A stretch of DNA of 34,373 nt from an uncultured Collinsella sp. GTDB lineage: Bacteria > Actinomycetota > Coriobacteriia > Coriobacteriales > Coriobacteriaceae. The position numbers and the translations under genes are program-made. The notes under the pieces were generated by a model. The model was given only the letters and a program-made list of their open reading frames with translations, was not told the origin of the DNA and did no database searches. Positions 7,909 to 14,419 of the stretch are shown here, piece by piece. Position 1 is the first letter of the stretch. Each line of letters opens with the position of its first letter. Location of the stretch: assembly GCA_900553935.1 (NCBI GenBank), contig USFK01000002.1, forward strand, positions 1 through 34,373, in the 5' to 3' direction.

Positions 7909-9042
7909 CTAGCTCGTTTTGCCCACCAACGTGATACGGATGCTTGGATGGGCGTACTCGTCAAACTCGTCCTCGGGCTCCGTGTCAAACGAATAGTACG
8001 TTTTGATGGGGTTGTCACTCGTCCTGATGGAGATTGTCTCGTAGAGCGAACCGTTCAAAAAAGCCTGCCTAAACTCTTCGGGGAGCTTTTGAGGTGCTAG
8101 GAGCTCGGGACTCATGGTCTTGACGTCTACGGTTTGGACGACAGAGGAAAGTTCGTCAAGCTCGCGTTCGATGCGGGCAAGGTTATCCTCGAGGCTCGCG
8201 CTGGGGTCGACCTCTGCCGCGTAGCTCACTTCCTTGAGCGTCCCCTTGTTGTCAAAGTCCAGATACGTATAGGTCTTCTGGGCGTCGGAGTCGCCTTCGT
8301 GCAGATAGCCGCGGACGTGATAGCCGTAATCTTGATATCGCTCGTAAGGGTCATCGGCGGACACGTACTCGCATGCGGGTTCTAGCGTCTTGCGGGCGAT
8401 GGCAATCTGCTCGGCCGCGGCCGCTGCGTTCTTCTGCATCTCGATGTTTCCCTGCGCCAGCTGCGGGATATAGGCGCCGCACACGATTGCGATGGGCAGC
8501 GCCACAAGTGCGACGATCCACTTTTTTGCACGGGGGATGGGCACGCCACAGGCCTCCGCCATGGCCTTTGCGTTAGCAAAACTCTCGGTAAGCACGTCAG
8601 CTGCAGTGGCGACGGCGCCTACGGCAGCGGCGACTTCTGCCGCGCCGCCCAGGTTGCGCGCGGTCTCGTTGTCACTGTTCTTGAGTAGGCGCGCGGCGGC
8701 CTGCGTGCCAACAACGCCCGCGATCTGTGCCGAGTGGTCTTTCTCGGATTGCTCGACGACGAGTCGGCGCTGCATTTCTTTCCACTGCTTGCCGCGCATG
8801 CCAAAGCGCGGCGCGAGCGAGCAGTAGCAGAAGATGGCGAGCTCGACGGCGGTGAGCGCCAAGGCGGTCATCATGCCCGTCTCCTGGAAGCTTTCATGAT
8901 GGAAGACGATATCGTCAATCATTTCGAAGGGAATGATCAAAAAAGGCAGCACAAACGCCATGGCAAGCGCTGTGCCGGCAAGCTTGGGGCAGATGCAGTA
9001 TCGCTGGATACGCTTGCGTTCTTGTTCGGAAAGTGTAGCCAT
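7909..9042 (-). CDS. Membrane protein of unknown function
   Basis: I do not recognise the family. From the ATG at 9042 (AAGGA seven bases upstream) it gives 377 residues. Two membrane segments lie near the N-terminus (about 21-46, 56-77) and one in the middle (about 178-196, WIVALVALPIAIVCGAYIP). Between them is a cytoplasmic, Ala-rich stretch (about 100-165) with no obvious motif. The C-terminal 180 residues are polar, contain paired Tyr-rich segments (YERYQDYGYHV, YTYLDF) and are probably outside the cell. A longer in-frame extension upstream to 9096 has no ribosome site. It is co-directional with the DUF3592 gene, which starts upstream of it and ends 63 bases before it, so the two may be one operon. 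Confidence 0.75.
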   Translation of the reverse strand: MATLSEQERKRIQRYCICPKLAGTALAMAFVLPFLIIPFEMIDDIVFHHESFQETGMMTALALTAVELAIFCYCSLAPRFGMRGKQWKEMQRRLVVEQSEKDHSAQIAGVVGTQAAARLLKNSDNETARNLGGAAEVAAAVGAVATAADVLTESFANAKAMAEACGVPIPRAKKWIVALVALPIAIVCGAYIPQLAQGNIEMQKNAAAAAEQIAIARKTLEPACEYVSADDPYERYQDYGYHVRGYLHEGDSDAQKTYTYLDFDNKGTLKEVSYAAEVDPSASLEDNLARIERELDELSSVVQTVDVKTMSPELLAPQKLPEEFRQAFLNGSLYETISIRTSDNPIKTYYSFDTEPEDEFDEYAHPSIRITLVGKTS

Positions 9043-9105
9043 AGCTGGTCCTTGGTGTCGTAACGGTCGTTGCGGCGCATGGGGCGCGGGGCGCATCAGT
9101 TTGAG

Positions 9106-9633
9106 CTAGCGCTGGATAAGAACATAGAGCAAGATGCTCATCGCGATGAGCAAGAAGCCTGCGATGTTAAACATCAGTGTGGCAAAGTTGCCCACGATGG
9201 GGCGTTCGACATAGCTTTTGTCTGGGTTGCTGGGGTTGAAGTACACGGTCATTTGGCTACCGAGGGGCCAAAGCTGCTCCGCGAGGGTGCCTAGGCGGGC
9301 GATGGGGCCTGTCTGCACGTGCAGCCAGCCCTTGGCGTCTTCGTAGGCGGTGGCTTGCGTGCGGATGGGGAGTCCCGACAAGCTTTTGGTCTTTATGCCA
9401 CGGAATTGTTTTTTCGCGCGGTATTGCGTGCCGTCGACGGCGTATTCCAAAACGGGATACATCCCGCCTTCGCCCATAAAGCGATGGTCGATGACCGTTC
9501 CCATGGTCACGGCGGTACAGGCCTTGGCTTTCTTGCGAGCGGCGGCTTTCATGAGCGCGCTCACTCCGATAAGCAGGATGCCGATGCCCCCAACCAAGAT
9601 GAGCGCGAGCAGGGATATCTGCGACGTGGTCAC
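9106..9633 (-). CDS. DUF3592-type membrane protein
   Basis: This 175-residue protein starts at a GTG (9633) preceded by AAAGGAG. It has a helix at each end (about 7-28 and 150-172) around a small beta-rich domain. The pattern V-x-E-Y-x-V-D-G-x-x-Y and the later V-Y-F-N-P-x-N-P-x-x-S-Y-V (here VYFNPSNPDKSYVERP) is the DUF3592 signature. The function of the family is not known. The following gene on this strand encodes another membrane protein. Confidence 0.85.
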   Translation of the reverse strand: MTTSQISLLALILVGGIGILLIGVSALMKAAARKKAKACTAVTMGTVIDHRFMGEGGMYPVLEYAVDGTQYRAKKQFRGIKTKSLSGLPIRTQATAYEDAKGWLHVQTGPIARLGTLAEQLWPLGSQMTVYFNPSNPDKSYVERPIVGNFATLMFNIAGFLLIAMSILLYVLIQR

Positions 9634-9724
9634 GGCGTTCTCCTTTGGCGCGATACCGTCATATGTGACTCAGTATAGAGAATCCCGCCATCGATGAGCT
9701 ATTGCGGGGGGGGGTCAATTCTGA

Positions 9725-9755
9725 ATGTGACAAATGGACTGTTCCTTTGTCACAT
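9725..9755. repeat. TGTGACAAAGG-family palindrome, copy 4
   Basis: The arms ATGTGACAAATGGAC and GTTCCTTTGTCACAT pair with two mismatches. It is intergenic, ten bases downstream of the nine-G run. Confidence 0.8.
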
Positions 9756-9770
9756 CGGGGACTGCGGAAT

Positions 9771-9954
9771 CGAGGTCTAATACTTTTCCCGAGAAGTGAA
9801 CGAGTGAAAACGGACTCCCGAAGCATCGACACTTTTGGCGTGCAATTTCCTGCGGTTTTGCCAGTCAAATCCTGCGGTTTTGACGCCTAAAAATGTCAAT
9901 GCTTCGGGGGTCCAAATACAGCCGTTCACTTCTCGGGAAAAGTATTAGACCTCG
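9771..9954. repeat. 184-bp long inverted repeat (foldback element)
   Basis: The outer 32 bases on each side are exact inverted copies (9771-9802 starts CGAGGTCTAATACTTTTCCC; 9923-9954 is its complement). Inside them the arms continue with scattered mismatches to about 75 bases per side, through the shared block CCCGAAGCAT. The short centre holds a direct repeat of TCCTGCGGTTTTG (around 9848 and 9869). There is no coding content. The size and structure resemble a MITE-like or foldback element, or a large RNA hairpin. No target-site duplication is obvious. Confidence 0.85.
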
Positions 9955-10009
9955 AAATATGGGCGGCGTTCGCGAACGGCAACTAGCTTGCGTCCGGTAG
10001 CCGGCACTT

Positions 10010-10036
10010 GGGGCAAAGGGACTGCCCTTTTGCCCC
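10010..10036. repeat. GGGGCAAAGGG palindrome
   Basis: GGGGCAAAGGG pairs with CCCTTTTGCCCC with a one-base bulge around a short ACTG centre. It keeps the AAAGGGAC core of the TGTGACAAAGGGAC family but with different outer bases. Confidence 0.7.
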
Positions 10037-10120
10037 TTCACCATTGCATCGTATCTGGTGTGGAAAAAATATCGCCTGCGTTCTCGCGCCTGCGAAGAGT
10101 TCCTGAACCGCTTGAATGGG

Positions 10121-10151
10121 ATGTGACAAAGGGACTGTCCCTTTGTCACAT
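10121..10151. repeat. 31-bp perfect palindrome (TGTGACAAAGGGAC family), copy 5
   Basis: ATGTGACAAAGGGAC, a central T, then the exact complement. It ends 20 bases before the start codon of the dihydrouridine synthase gene and would therefore lie in its leader or promoter region, unlike the copies found at 3' ends. Confidence 0.9.
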
Positions 10152-10171
10152 TGATTTGAGAGTGGATGTTG

Positions 10172-11125
10172 ATGAATTTATCGCTGGCCCCTATGGAGGG
10201 GATTACCGGGCATGTGTTCCGTCGCGTGCATGCGGAGTGCTTTGGCGCGCTCGATTGTTATTACACGCCGTTTTTTCCGCCGCCGCGGGTGGGCAACCGC
10301 TTTGGTGGCAAGGCGTTTAAAGAGGTCGATCCTGCCAATAACCAGGGGCTTAACGTAGTACCTCAGCTGATGTCCAAGAATGCGGACGAGTTTGTGTGGG
10401 CGGCGCAGGTGCTCGCCGAGATGGGGTACCGCGAGGTCAATCTCAACCTTGGCTGCCCCTCTGGCACGGTTGTCGCGAAGGGCAAGGGCTCGGGCTTTCT
10501 GCGCAACTTGGGTGAGCTCGAGGTGTTCTTGAGCAACGTGTGCGAGCGCTCGCCATTGCCGGTGTCGGTCAAGACCAGGCTGGGGTTGGAAAGTGACGAC
10601 GAATACGAGCGCGTGCTCGACCTCTATTGCCGCATACCGCTGGCAGAGCTGATCGTGCATCCGCGCGTGCAAAAGGACCGCTATACGGGCTCGCCGCGCA
10701 AAGAGTTTTACGGCGAGACGCTGGAACGGGCGCCGTTCCCCGTGGCCTACAACGGCGACATCTTTGATCTTGAGGATATGGATGCGCTGGTGGAGGCCTA
10801 TCCCGGAACGCGCCACGTAATGTTGGGGCGCGGCTTGCTTGCGAACCCCGCGCTGGCTCGCATGGCTAAGGGCGGCCCTGCTGCCACGGCAACTGAACTG
10901 CAGCGCTTTCACGACACGCTGTTTGCGGCGTATGCAGAAGAGATTGGGGGCAACGCGGTCTTCCGCATGAAGGAGTGGTGGTTCTACGCCAAGTGCGCTT
11001 TCGCCGACCCCGCTACCGTTCACAAGCTCGTACGTAAGACCAAAAAGGTCGACGAATACCGCGCCGCCGTCGAGCGCGTCTTTCGCGAGCAGCCGCTCGC
11101 GCCCATAGCCCGCTTCGACGGCTAG
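10172..11125 (+). CDS. tRNA-dihydrouridine synthase family protein
   Basis: The 317-residue FMN enzyme reduces uridine in tRNA D-loops. Visible family signatures are LAPMEGITG at the N-terminus, the catalytic Cys95 in LNLGCPSG, GKGSGFLRN, the substrate and flavin-binding VKTRLG, the RNA/FMN contact HPR, YNGDI, and the phosphate site MLGRGLLANP. The ATG at 10172 lies nine bases after GAGAG; a second ATG at 10166 is too close to that site. It is preceded by a palindromic repeat and followed at two bases by another. No partner gene is in the same direction nearby. Which uridine it modifies cannot be read from sequence. Confidence 0.93.
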   Translation: MNLSLAPMEGITGHVFRRVHAECFGALDCYYTPFFPPPRVGNRFGGKAFKEVDPANNQGLNVVPQLMSKNADEFVWAAQVLAEMGYREVNLNLGCPSGTVVAKGKGSGFLRNLGELEVFLSNVCERSPLPVSVKTRLGLESDDEYERVLDLYCRIPLAELIVHPRVQKDRYTGSPRKEFYGETLERAPFPVAYNGDIFDLEDMDALVEAYPGTRHVMLGRGLLANPALARMAKGGPAATATELQRFHDTLFAAYAEEIGGNAVFRMKEWWFYAKCAFADPATVHKLVRKTKKVDEYRAAVERVFREQPLAPIARFDG

Positions 11126-11126
11126 C

Positions 11127-11182
11127 TAGTCATTGGGGACGTTCTTTAACGACTAGTCATTTAAGAACGTCCCCAATGACTA
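11127..11182. repeat. 56-bp palindrome, TAGTCATTGGGGACGTTCTT family, copy 1
   Basis: The left arm TAGTCATTGGGGACGTTCTT is exactly complementary to AAGAACGTCCCCAATGACTA at the right end, with GACTAGTC in the centre. It starts one base after the dihydrouridine synthase stop and lies in the convergent gap with the sirtuin gene. Copies are at 15469-15524 and 25594-25649, all 56 bp. Confidence 0.93.
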
Positions 11183-11233
11183 TGTTGGACTTTGGATGCT
11201 GACGTACATGTTTATGAGGCAGTATCGTCTTTG

Positions 11234-12118
11234 CTATCTGATGGCTTGGACGGCAAGTGCATTCAACACACGCCCTGCGTCGGCGTCAACCAGGATGCTG
11301 CGATCGGCGATTTCTGCCGGAGCGACTGCCTCGCCATAATTGACGCACGCATATGTAGCGCGCTCGTTTTTGGCGGTCATCTGCCAAAACGGGTACTTGA
11401 TGATGACGGGTGTGTTGCCGCCTACGCCAAGCTCAAAGAACAAAACGCGCATATTGCCGTGACGGCGCAGGAAATCCTGATAGCGATCGGCTGCGGCATA
11501 CCAGCCCTTATCCTGCACAAACGTATCGTCGGCGCGCAGGTTCATCGTAAGCGGGGAGCCGCAGTGGGGACAGCGGGGCACAAGTGCAGACGGAATGCGT
11601 AGGCCCTGTTGCGTAGCAACCATGCAATGTACGAGCCCTTCGTTGTCCCACGTTTCCTGACAACAGGGCTTACTGCACTGGAATAGACCATAGTCGCCCT
11701 GCGTGTAAAAGAGCCGTTGTTTATCAAAGCCGGCGCGCTGGAAGCAATGGTCTACGTTTGTGGTCAGCACAAAGTAATCGCGGTCGCGCAGCAGACCCAA
11801 AAGCTGTTCGTAGATGGGCTTGGGTATGGGGTCATATCGGTTGCACTTGATATAGCGGCACCAAAACGCCCAGTATTCCTCGAGCGAGTCATAGGGGTAG
11901 AACCCGCCGGAGTACATGTCGGTAAAGCCGTAACGCGCAGCGAAGTCGCCAAAGAGCTTCTCGAAGCGCTCGCCCGAATAGGCGTAGCCGGCAGCGGTGG
12001 AAAGACCCGCGCCGGCGCCGATTATCACGGCGTCGGATGCATCGAGTGCGGCTTGGAGCCTAGCGATTTGCCTGGAGAAGGTCGCAGTAGATTGACTGGT
12101 CAGATGTGAGAAATACAT
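11234..12118 (-). CDS. Class M sirtuin (SirTM), protein ADP-ribosyltransferase
   Basis: The 294-residue Sir2-fold protein has the NAD-binding GAGAGLS (34-40), TTNVDH (119-124) and a zinc ribbon (C148/C152 or C153, with C183/C186). In ordinary sirtuins the catalytic His lies in a hydrophobic-His-Gly motif. Here that place reads YTQGDYG, with Gln140, the change that marks class M sirtuins, which ADP-ribosylate proteins rather than deacetylate them. The ATG at 12118 follows AAGGTG and overlaps the end of the macrodomain gene by 59 bases, so the two are translationally coupled. Together they make an ADP-ribosylation writer and eraser. In known operons the substrate is a lipoylated GcvH-like protein, with LplA2 nearby. 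Neither gene is present here, so the substrate may be encoded elsewhere or differ. Confidence 0.9.
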   Translation of the reverse strand: MYFSHLTSQSTATFSRQIARLQAALDASDAVIIGAGAGLSTAAGYAYSGERFEKLFGDFAARYGFTDMYSGGFYPYDSLEEYWAFWCRYIKCNRYDPIPKPIYEQLLGLLRDRDYFVLTTNVDHCFQRAGFDKQRLFYTQGDYGLFQCSKPCCQETWDNEGLVHCMVATQQGLRIPSALVPRCPHCGSPLTMNLRADDTFVQDKGWYAAADRYQDFLRRHGNMRVLFFELGVGGNTPVIIKYPFWQMTAKNERATYACVNYGEAVAPAEIADRSILVDADAGRVLNALAVQAIR

Positions 12119-12845
12119 TGAAGATCACCTTAAGGTTGGAGTCGTTATGGTCTAGATGATGACGAACGGCATTCATGGCAACATGCGCGGCAGCTTGTTG
12201 GGGATAGCCAAAGACGCCCGTCGAGATGCAGCAGAATGCAAGCGTTTCGAGCTTTTGACGTGTTGCTTCTTCCAAACAGCTGGTGTAGCAACGGCGCAGT
12301 AGCATTTTCTCACGCGGGCCAGGCTTATGGCTGGGCACGATGGGGCCGACGGTGTGGAAGATGTGGCTGCTCGGCAGGTTAAACGCAGACGTGACCTTAA
12401 CGCGTGCGGTCGGTTCCTCATGCCCCTGTTTGCACATGAGGTCGGCGCATGTCAGACGTAGCTGCATGCCGGCGTATGTGTGAATGGCGTTGTCGATGCA
12501 GCGATGTCCCGGCACAAAACAGCCGAGCATTTGGCTGTTGGCGGCGTTGACGATGGCGTCGGCCTTAAGCAGTGTGATGTCGCCACGCCAGACGGCAATG
12601 CGATTGCGGTAGGGGAGCGTGTCGGCATCGGTCGCTCCGCCGCGCTCGGCAAGCCGCTGCTGCAGGTAGGCATCCTGGATATCGAGCACCTCTGTCGCGA
12701 GCGCTTCGGGCGACCGCACGTTCATAAGGGCCCTGAGCAAATCACGCTGCTCGCCGGCTCCGGCGGGAACGGCAATGCCGCGTCCGTCCGCTCGCTCGTT
12801 GAGCAATGCATTGATAAGCCAAATACGACGCTCGGCTTGATTCAT
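12060..12845 (-). CDS. Zn-type macrodomain, protein ADP-ribosyl hydrolase
   Basis: From the ATG at 12845 (GGAGGT upstream) it is 261 residues. The N-terminal 80 residues are a helical extension, followed by a macrodomain with the ADP-ribose loop GDITLLKADAIVNAANSQML. Next comes LGCFVPGHRCID (Cys109, His114, Cys116), the Cys/His set I recall as typical of the zinc-containing macrodomains that sit beside class M sirtuins, then FHTVGPIV and ISTGVFGYP. Its job would be to remove the modification placed by the sirtuin whose start codon it overlaps. A regulator of the HxlR type lies upstream in the same direction, but a terminator separates them. Confidence 0.92.
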   Translation of the reverse strand: MNQAERRIWLINALLNERADGRGIAVPAGAGEQRDLLRALMNVRSPEALATEVLDIQDAYLQQRLAERGGATDADTLPYRNRIAVWRGDITLLKADAIVNAANSQMLGCFVPGHRCIDNAIHTYAGMQLRLTCADLMCKQGHEEPTARVKVTSAFNLPSSHIFHTVGPIVPSHKPGPREKMLLRRCYTSCLEEATRQKLETLAFCCISTGVFGYPQQAAAHVAMNAVRHHLDHNDSNLKVIFNVFLTSDQSIYCDLLQANR

Positions 12846-12921
12846 GGCTGACCTCCTGTCCAATTGAGTTGGGCGTGTTTGACAGCAGTGTGCAACCCGG
12901 ACCGCTTCTTCAAAAGAAGGC

Positions 12922-12962
12922 AAAAAAAGTAAGCGCCGTGGAGCGGTATGCCCCACGGCGCT
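12922..12962 (-). terminator. Rho-independent terminator after the HxlR gene
   Basis: Read on the minus strand, AGCGCCGTGG and CCACGGCGCT form a 10-bp stem with an 11-base loop, followed by TTACTTTTTTT. It lies between the HxlR stop and the macrodomain start. Full read-through from HxlR into the ADP-ribosylation genes is therefore unlikely, and those genes need their own promoter or anti-termination. Confidence 0.85.
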
Positions 12963-12985
12963 CAATTTGCAAAAGCCCGTAGCTG

Positions 12986-13318
12986 CTAGGAGCTTCGCAC
13001 AAGCTGCTGGTAGTCGGTGCCCCATTCCACAAGAGAATCGATGATGGGCATAAGGCTTTTGCCCAGCTCGCTCAGTGCGTATTCGGTACGGATGGGCGTT
13101 TCGGGAATGACGGTGCGCGTGATAAGTCCCGCGGCATCCATTTCCTTTAGGTTTGACGAGAGCACCTTTTGACTGATGCCGGGGATAGAGCGATGCAGTG
13201 CATTGAAGCCCAGGGGCTGCTCAATGAGTTGCTGGATGATATAGATTTTCCACTTGTTGCCAAAGAGCTGAAAACACGTAGCGACGGGACAGGGAGGCAG
13301 TTCTTCTTTGGTGAGCAT
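12986..13318 (-). CDS. HxlR-family transcriptional regulator
   Basis: The 110-residue winged-helix protein has the HxlR signature FQLFGNKWKIYIIQQL, the FNALHRSIPGISQKVLS recognition region and the beta wing ending TEYALSELGKSL. Two cysteines near the N-terminus (C10, C15) resemble the reactive thiol of redox- or electrophile-sensing members such as YodB and HypR, but sensing is not shown. It is divergent from the Cys-repeat peptide cassette and upstream of the macrodomain/sirtuin pair, so it may control either or both. A candidate operator lies at 13382-13395. Confidence 0.92.
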   Translation of the reverse strand: MLTKEELPPCPVATCFQLFGNKWKIYIIQQLIEQPLGFNALHRSIPGISQKVLSSNLKEMDAAGLITRTVIPETPIRTEYALSELGKSLMPIIDSLVEWGTDYQQLVRSS

Positions 13319-13381
13319 GGCGACCTCGCAATCGGGTAGGTTGCTTGCATTATTGCAGCTGCTGGCGCTCGCGGCTACAAC

Positions 13382-13395
13382 TTACTTTTTGGTAA
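13382..13395. promoter_or_regulatory. Candidate HxlR operator
   Basis: TTACTTTTTGGTAA is an inverted repeat (TTAC, six bases, GTAA). It has the spacing and T-rich centre that I associate with HxlR/YodB-type boxes. It lies 64 bases upstream of the HxlR start and 122 bases upstream of the peptide gene. A second small dyad, CTAATAGATTAG, lies at 13400-13411. Binding is inferred. Confidence 0.5.
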
Positions 13396-13516
13396 CTGGC
13401 TAATAGATTAGTGCCTTCTTTTGGGTGGGGTGCATTCCTCGCATGATGTGCTTAGGCGCAAAAGCGTCTACGTCCGAGCGGCTTCGCCCAGCTGCTCCCA
13501 ACCGAAAGGAACTGAC

Positions 13517-13729
13517 ATGTCCGAGAATCTCGAGAACGTCGCCGCCTTCGCTTCTTGCGGTACCGCCGACCCCGCGCCCGCCTGCGGCTCTGCCGACCCC
13601 AAGACCGCCCCTGCCTGTGGCACCGCCTGCGGCTCCGTCGATCCCAAGACCGCCCCTGCTTGCGGCTCCGTCGATCCCAAGGCTGCTCCGGCCTGCGGCA
13701 CCGCTTGCGGCGCTGCGGACGCTCAGTAA
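13517..13729 (+). CDS. Cys-repeat RiPP-like precursor peptide (ACGX type)
   Basis: From an ATG preceded by GAAAGGA, this encodes a 70-residue peptide. A leader of about 13 residues (MSENLENVAAFAS) is followed by a low-complexity region of Cys, Gly, Ala, Asp and Pro. Seven cysteines (14, 23, 34, 38, 49, 60, 64) are each followed by Gly. Five lie in CGxxD and the other two in CGTAC. There is no Trp, Tyr, His, Arg or Met after the start. Two enzymes follow in the same direction: a PNPOx/ferredoxin protein and a radical SAM/SPASM maturase. From memory this matches the annotation-derived 'ACGX system' of a repeat peptide plus radical SAM/SPASM enzyme. The C-x3-D spacing also resembles the Cys-Asp thioether motifs of PapA (freyrasin). 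The modified product and its role are unknown. Confidence 0.82.
   Translation: MSENLENVAAFASCGTADPAPACGSADPKTAPACGTACGSVDPKTAPACGSVDPKAAPACGTACGAADAQ
13562..13711 (+). repeat. In-frame tandem repeats in the Cys-rich peptide gene
   Basis: Residues 16-65 are built from units of the type xxDP-x-(x)-APACG with an optional TACG extension. Lengths in order are 9, 15, 11 and 15 residues, then a final AAD. The 15-residue units alternate with the shorter ones. The DNA copies are similar enough for slippage or recombination to change the unit number between strains. Confidence 0.85.
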
Positions 13730-13753
13730 GCAATCGCTAGGAGGGGACTCGTA

Positions 13754-14374
13754 ATGGATGCTCAGACTTGTCTCAAGAAGATGCAGCTTGCCGGGACGCT
13801 CTCGCTGGCAACTGTGGACGAAAATGGCGCGCCGCAAATTCGCTGCGTGAGCGCTGTACATTACGAGTCCCGCGCCATCTACTTCCTCACGGCGCGCGGC
13901 AAGGAGATGGCCCGCCAGCTTATGGCCGATGGGCGCGTCCAAACGCTCGTCCACACGCGGTTTAACGAAATGATCCGCATGTCCGGCGTTGCCACTCCCG
14001 CCTTGGATTCCGAGCAAGTTTACTGGCGTGACGTTATTTATGCCGAGCAGCCGTATCTTGCCAACGTTTATCCCGGTGATACGCGTGATATCAACATTAT
14101 CTTTAAGGTCGAAAATATCGTGCTCGACTACTTTAACCTGGGGGTTCGTCCTATTGAGCGCGCTGTCTTTACCCTAGACGAGGACATGGCGTCCGCGCCC
14201 GTTAAGGGTTTTCGCATAGATTGCGATGCGTGTGTCGGTTGCGGCGCCTGCTTTGAGCACTGTCCGCAGAAGTGCATCGAGCCGGGGGATTCGTATCGCA
14301 TAGAGCCTGAGCACTGCTTGCATTGCGGTGCCTGTGCGCAGAATTGCCCCGTCGGCGCCGTTGAGCGCCTGTAG
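13754..14374 (+). CDS. PNPOx-fold flavoprotein fused to a 2x[4Fe-4S] ferredoxin domain
   Basis: The 206-residue protein starts at an ATG after AGGAGG. Residues 1 to about 125 form a pyridoxamine-5'-phosphate-oxidase-like split barrel (GTLSLATVDENGAPQIRCVS, YFLTARGKEMARQL), which usually binds FMN or F420. After a linker, residues about 150-206 hold two ferredoxin clusters (CDACVGCGACFEHCP and CLHCGACAQNCP). A flavin next to two iron-sulfur clusters suggests an electron carrier. In this operon it may reduce the radical SAM enzyme or act on the peptide. The gene lies 24 bases after the peptide gene and 45 before the radical SAM gene. It is unlikely to be a true PdxH because it is short and fused. 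Its function in the cassette is inferred from position. Confidence 0.87.
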   Translation: MDAQTCLKKMQLAGTLSLATVDENGAPQIRCVSAVHYESRAIYFLTARGKEMARQLMADGRVQTLVHTRFNEMIRMSGVATPALDSEQVYWRDVIYAEQPYLANVYPGDTRDINIIFKVENIVLDYFNLGVRPIERAVFTLDEDMASAPVKGFRIDCDACVGCGACFEHCPQKCIEPGDSYRIEPEHCLHCGACAQNCPVGAVERL

Positions 14375-14419
14375 CCAAATCCCGTCACAAGTTTCAACAT
14401 CGACCAAGGGGGTCCCACG

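Larger units (their letters stand above)
9634..10171. other. 538-base gene-free region rich in palindromes
   Basis: No convincing gene is seen. The short open frames here simply read through the palindromes. The stretch holds a nine-G run (9706-9714), two TGTGACAAAGG palindromes (9725-9755, 10121-10151), a 184-bp foldback (9771-9954) and a related GGGGCAAAGGG palindrome (10010-10036). It separates the divergent DUF3592 gene and dihydrouridine synthase gene, so their promoters must lie within it. AGTATA at 9672-9677 reads TATACT on the minus strand and could be the -10 of the DUF3592 gene. Confidence 0.7.

Noticed and set aside
13421..13516. Longer N-terminus for the Cys-repeat peptide
   Set aside because: The upstream part looks like non-coding leader, whereas the ATG at 13517 has a clear GAAAGGA site and starts a plausible peptide leader (MSENLENV).
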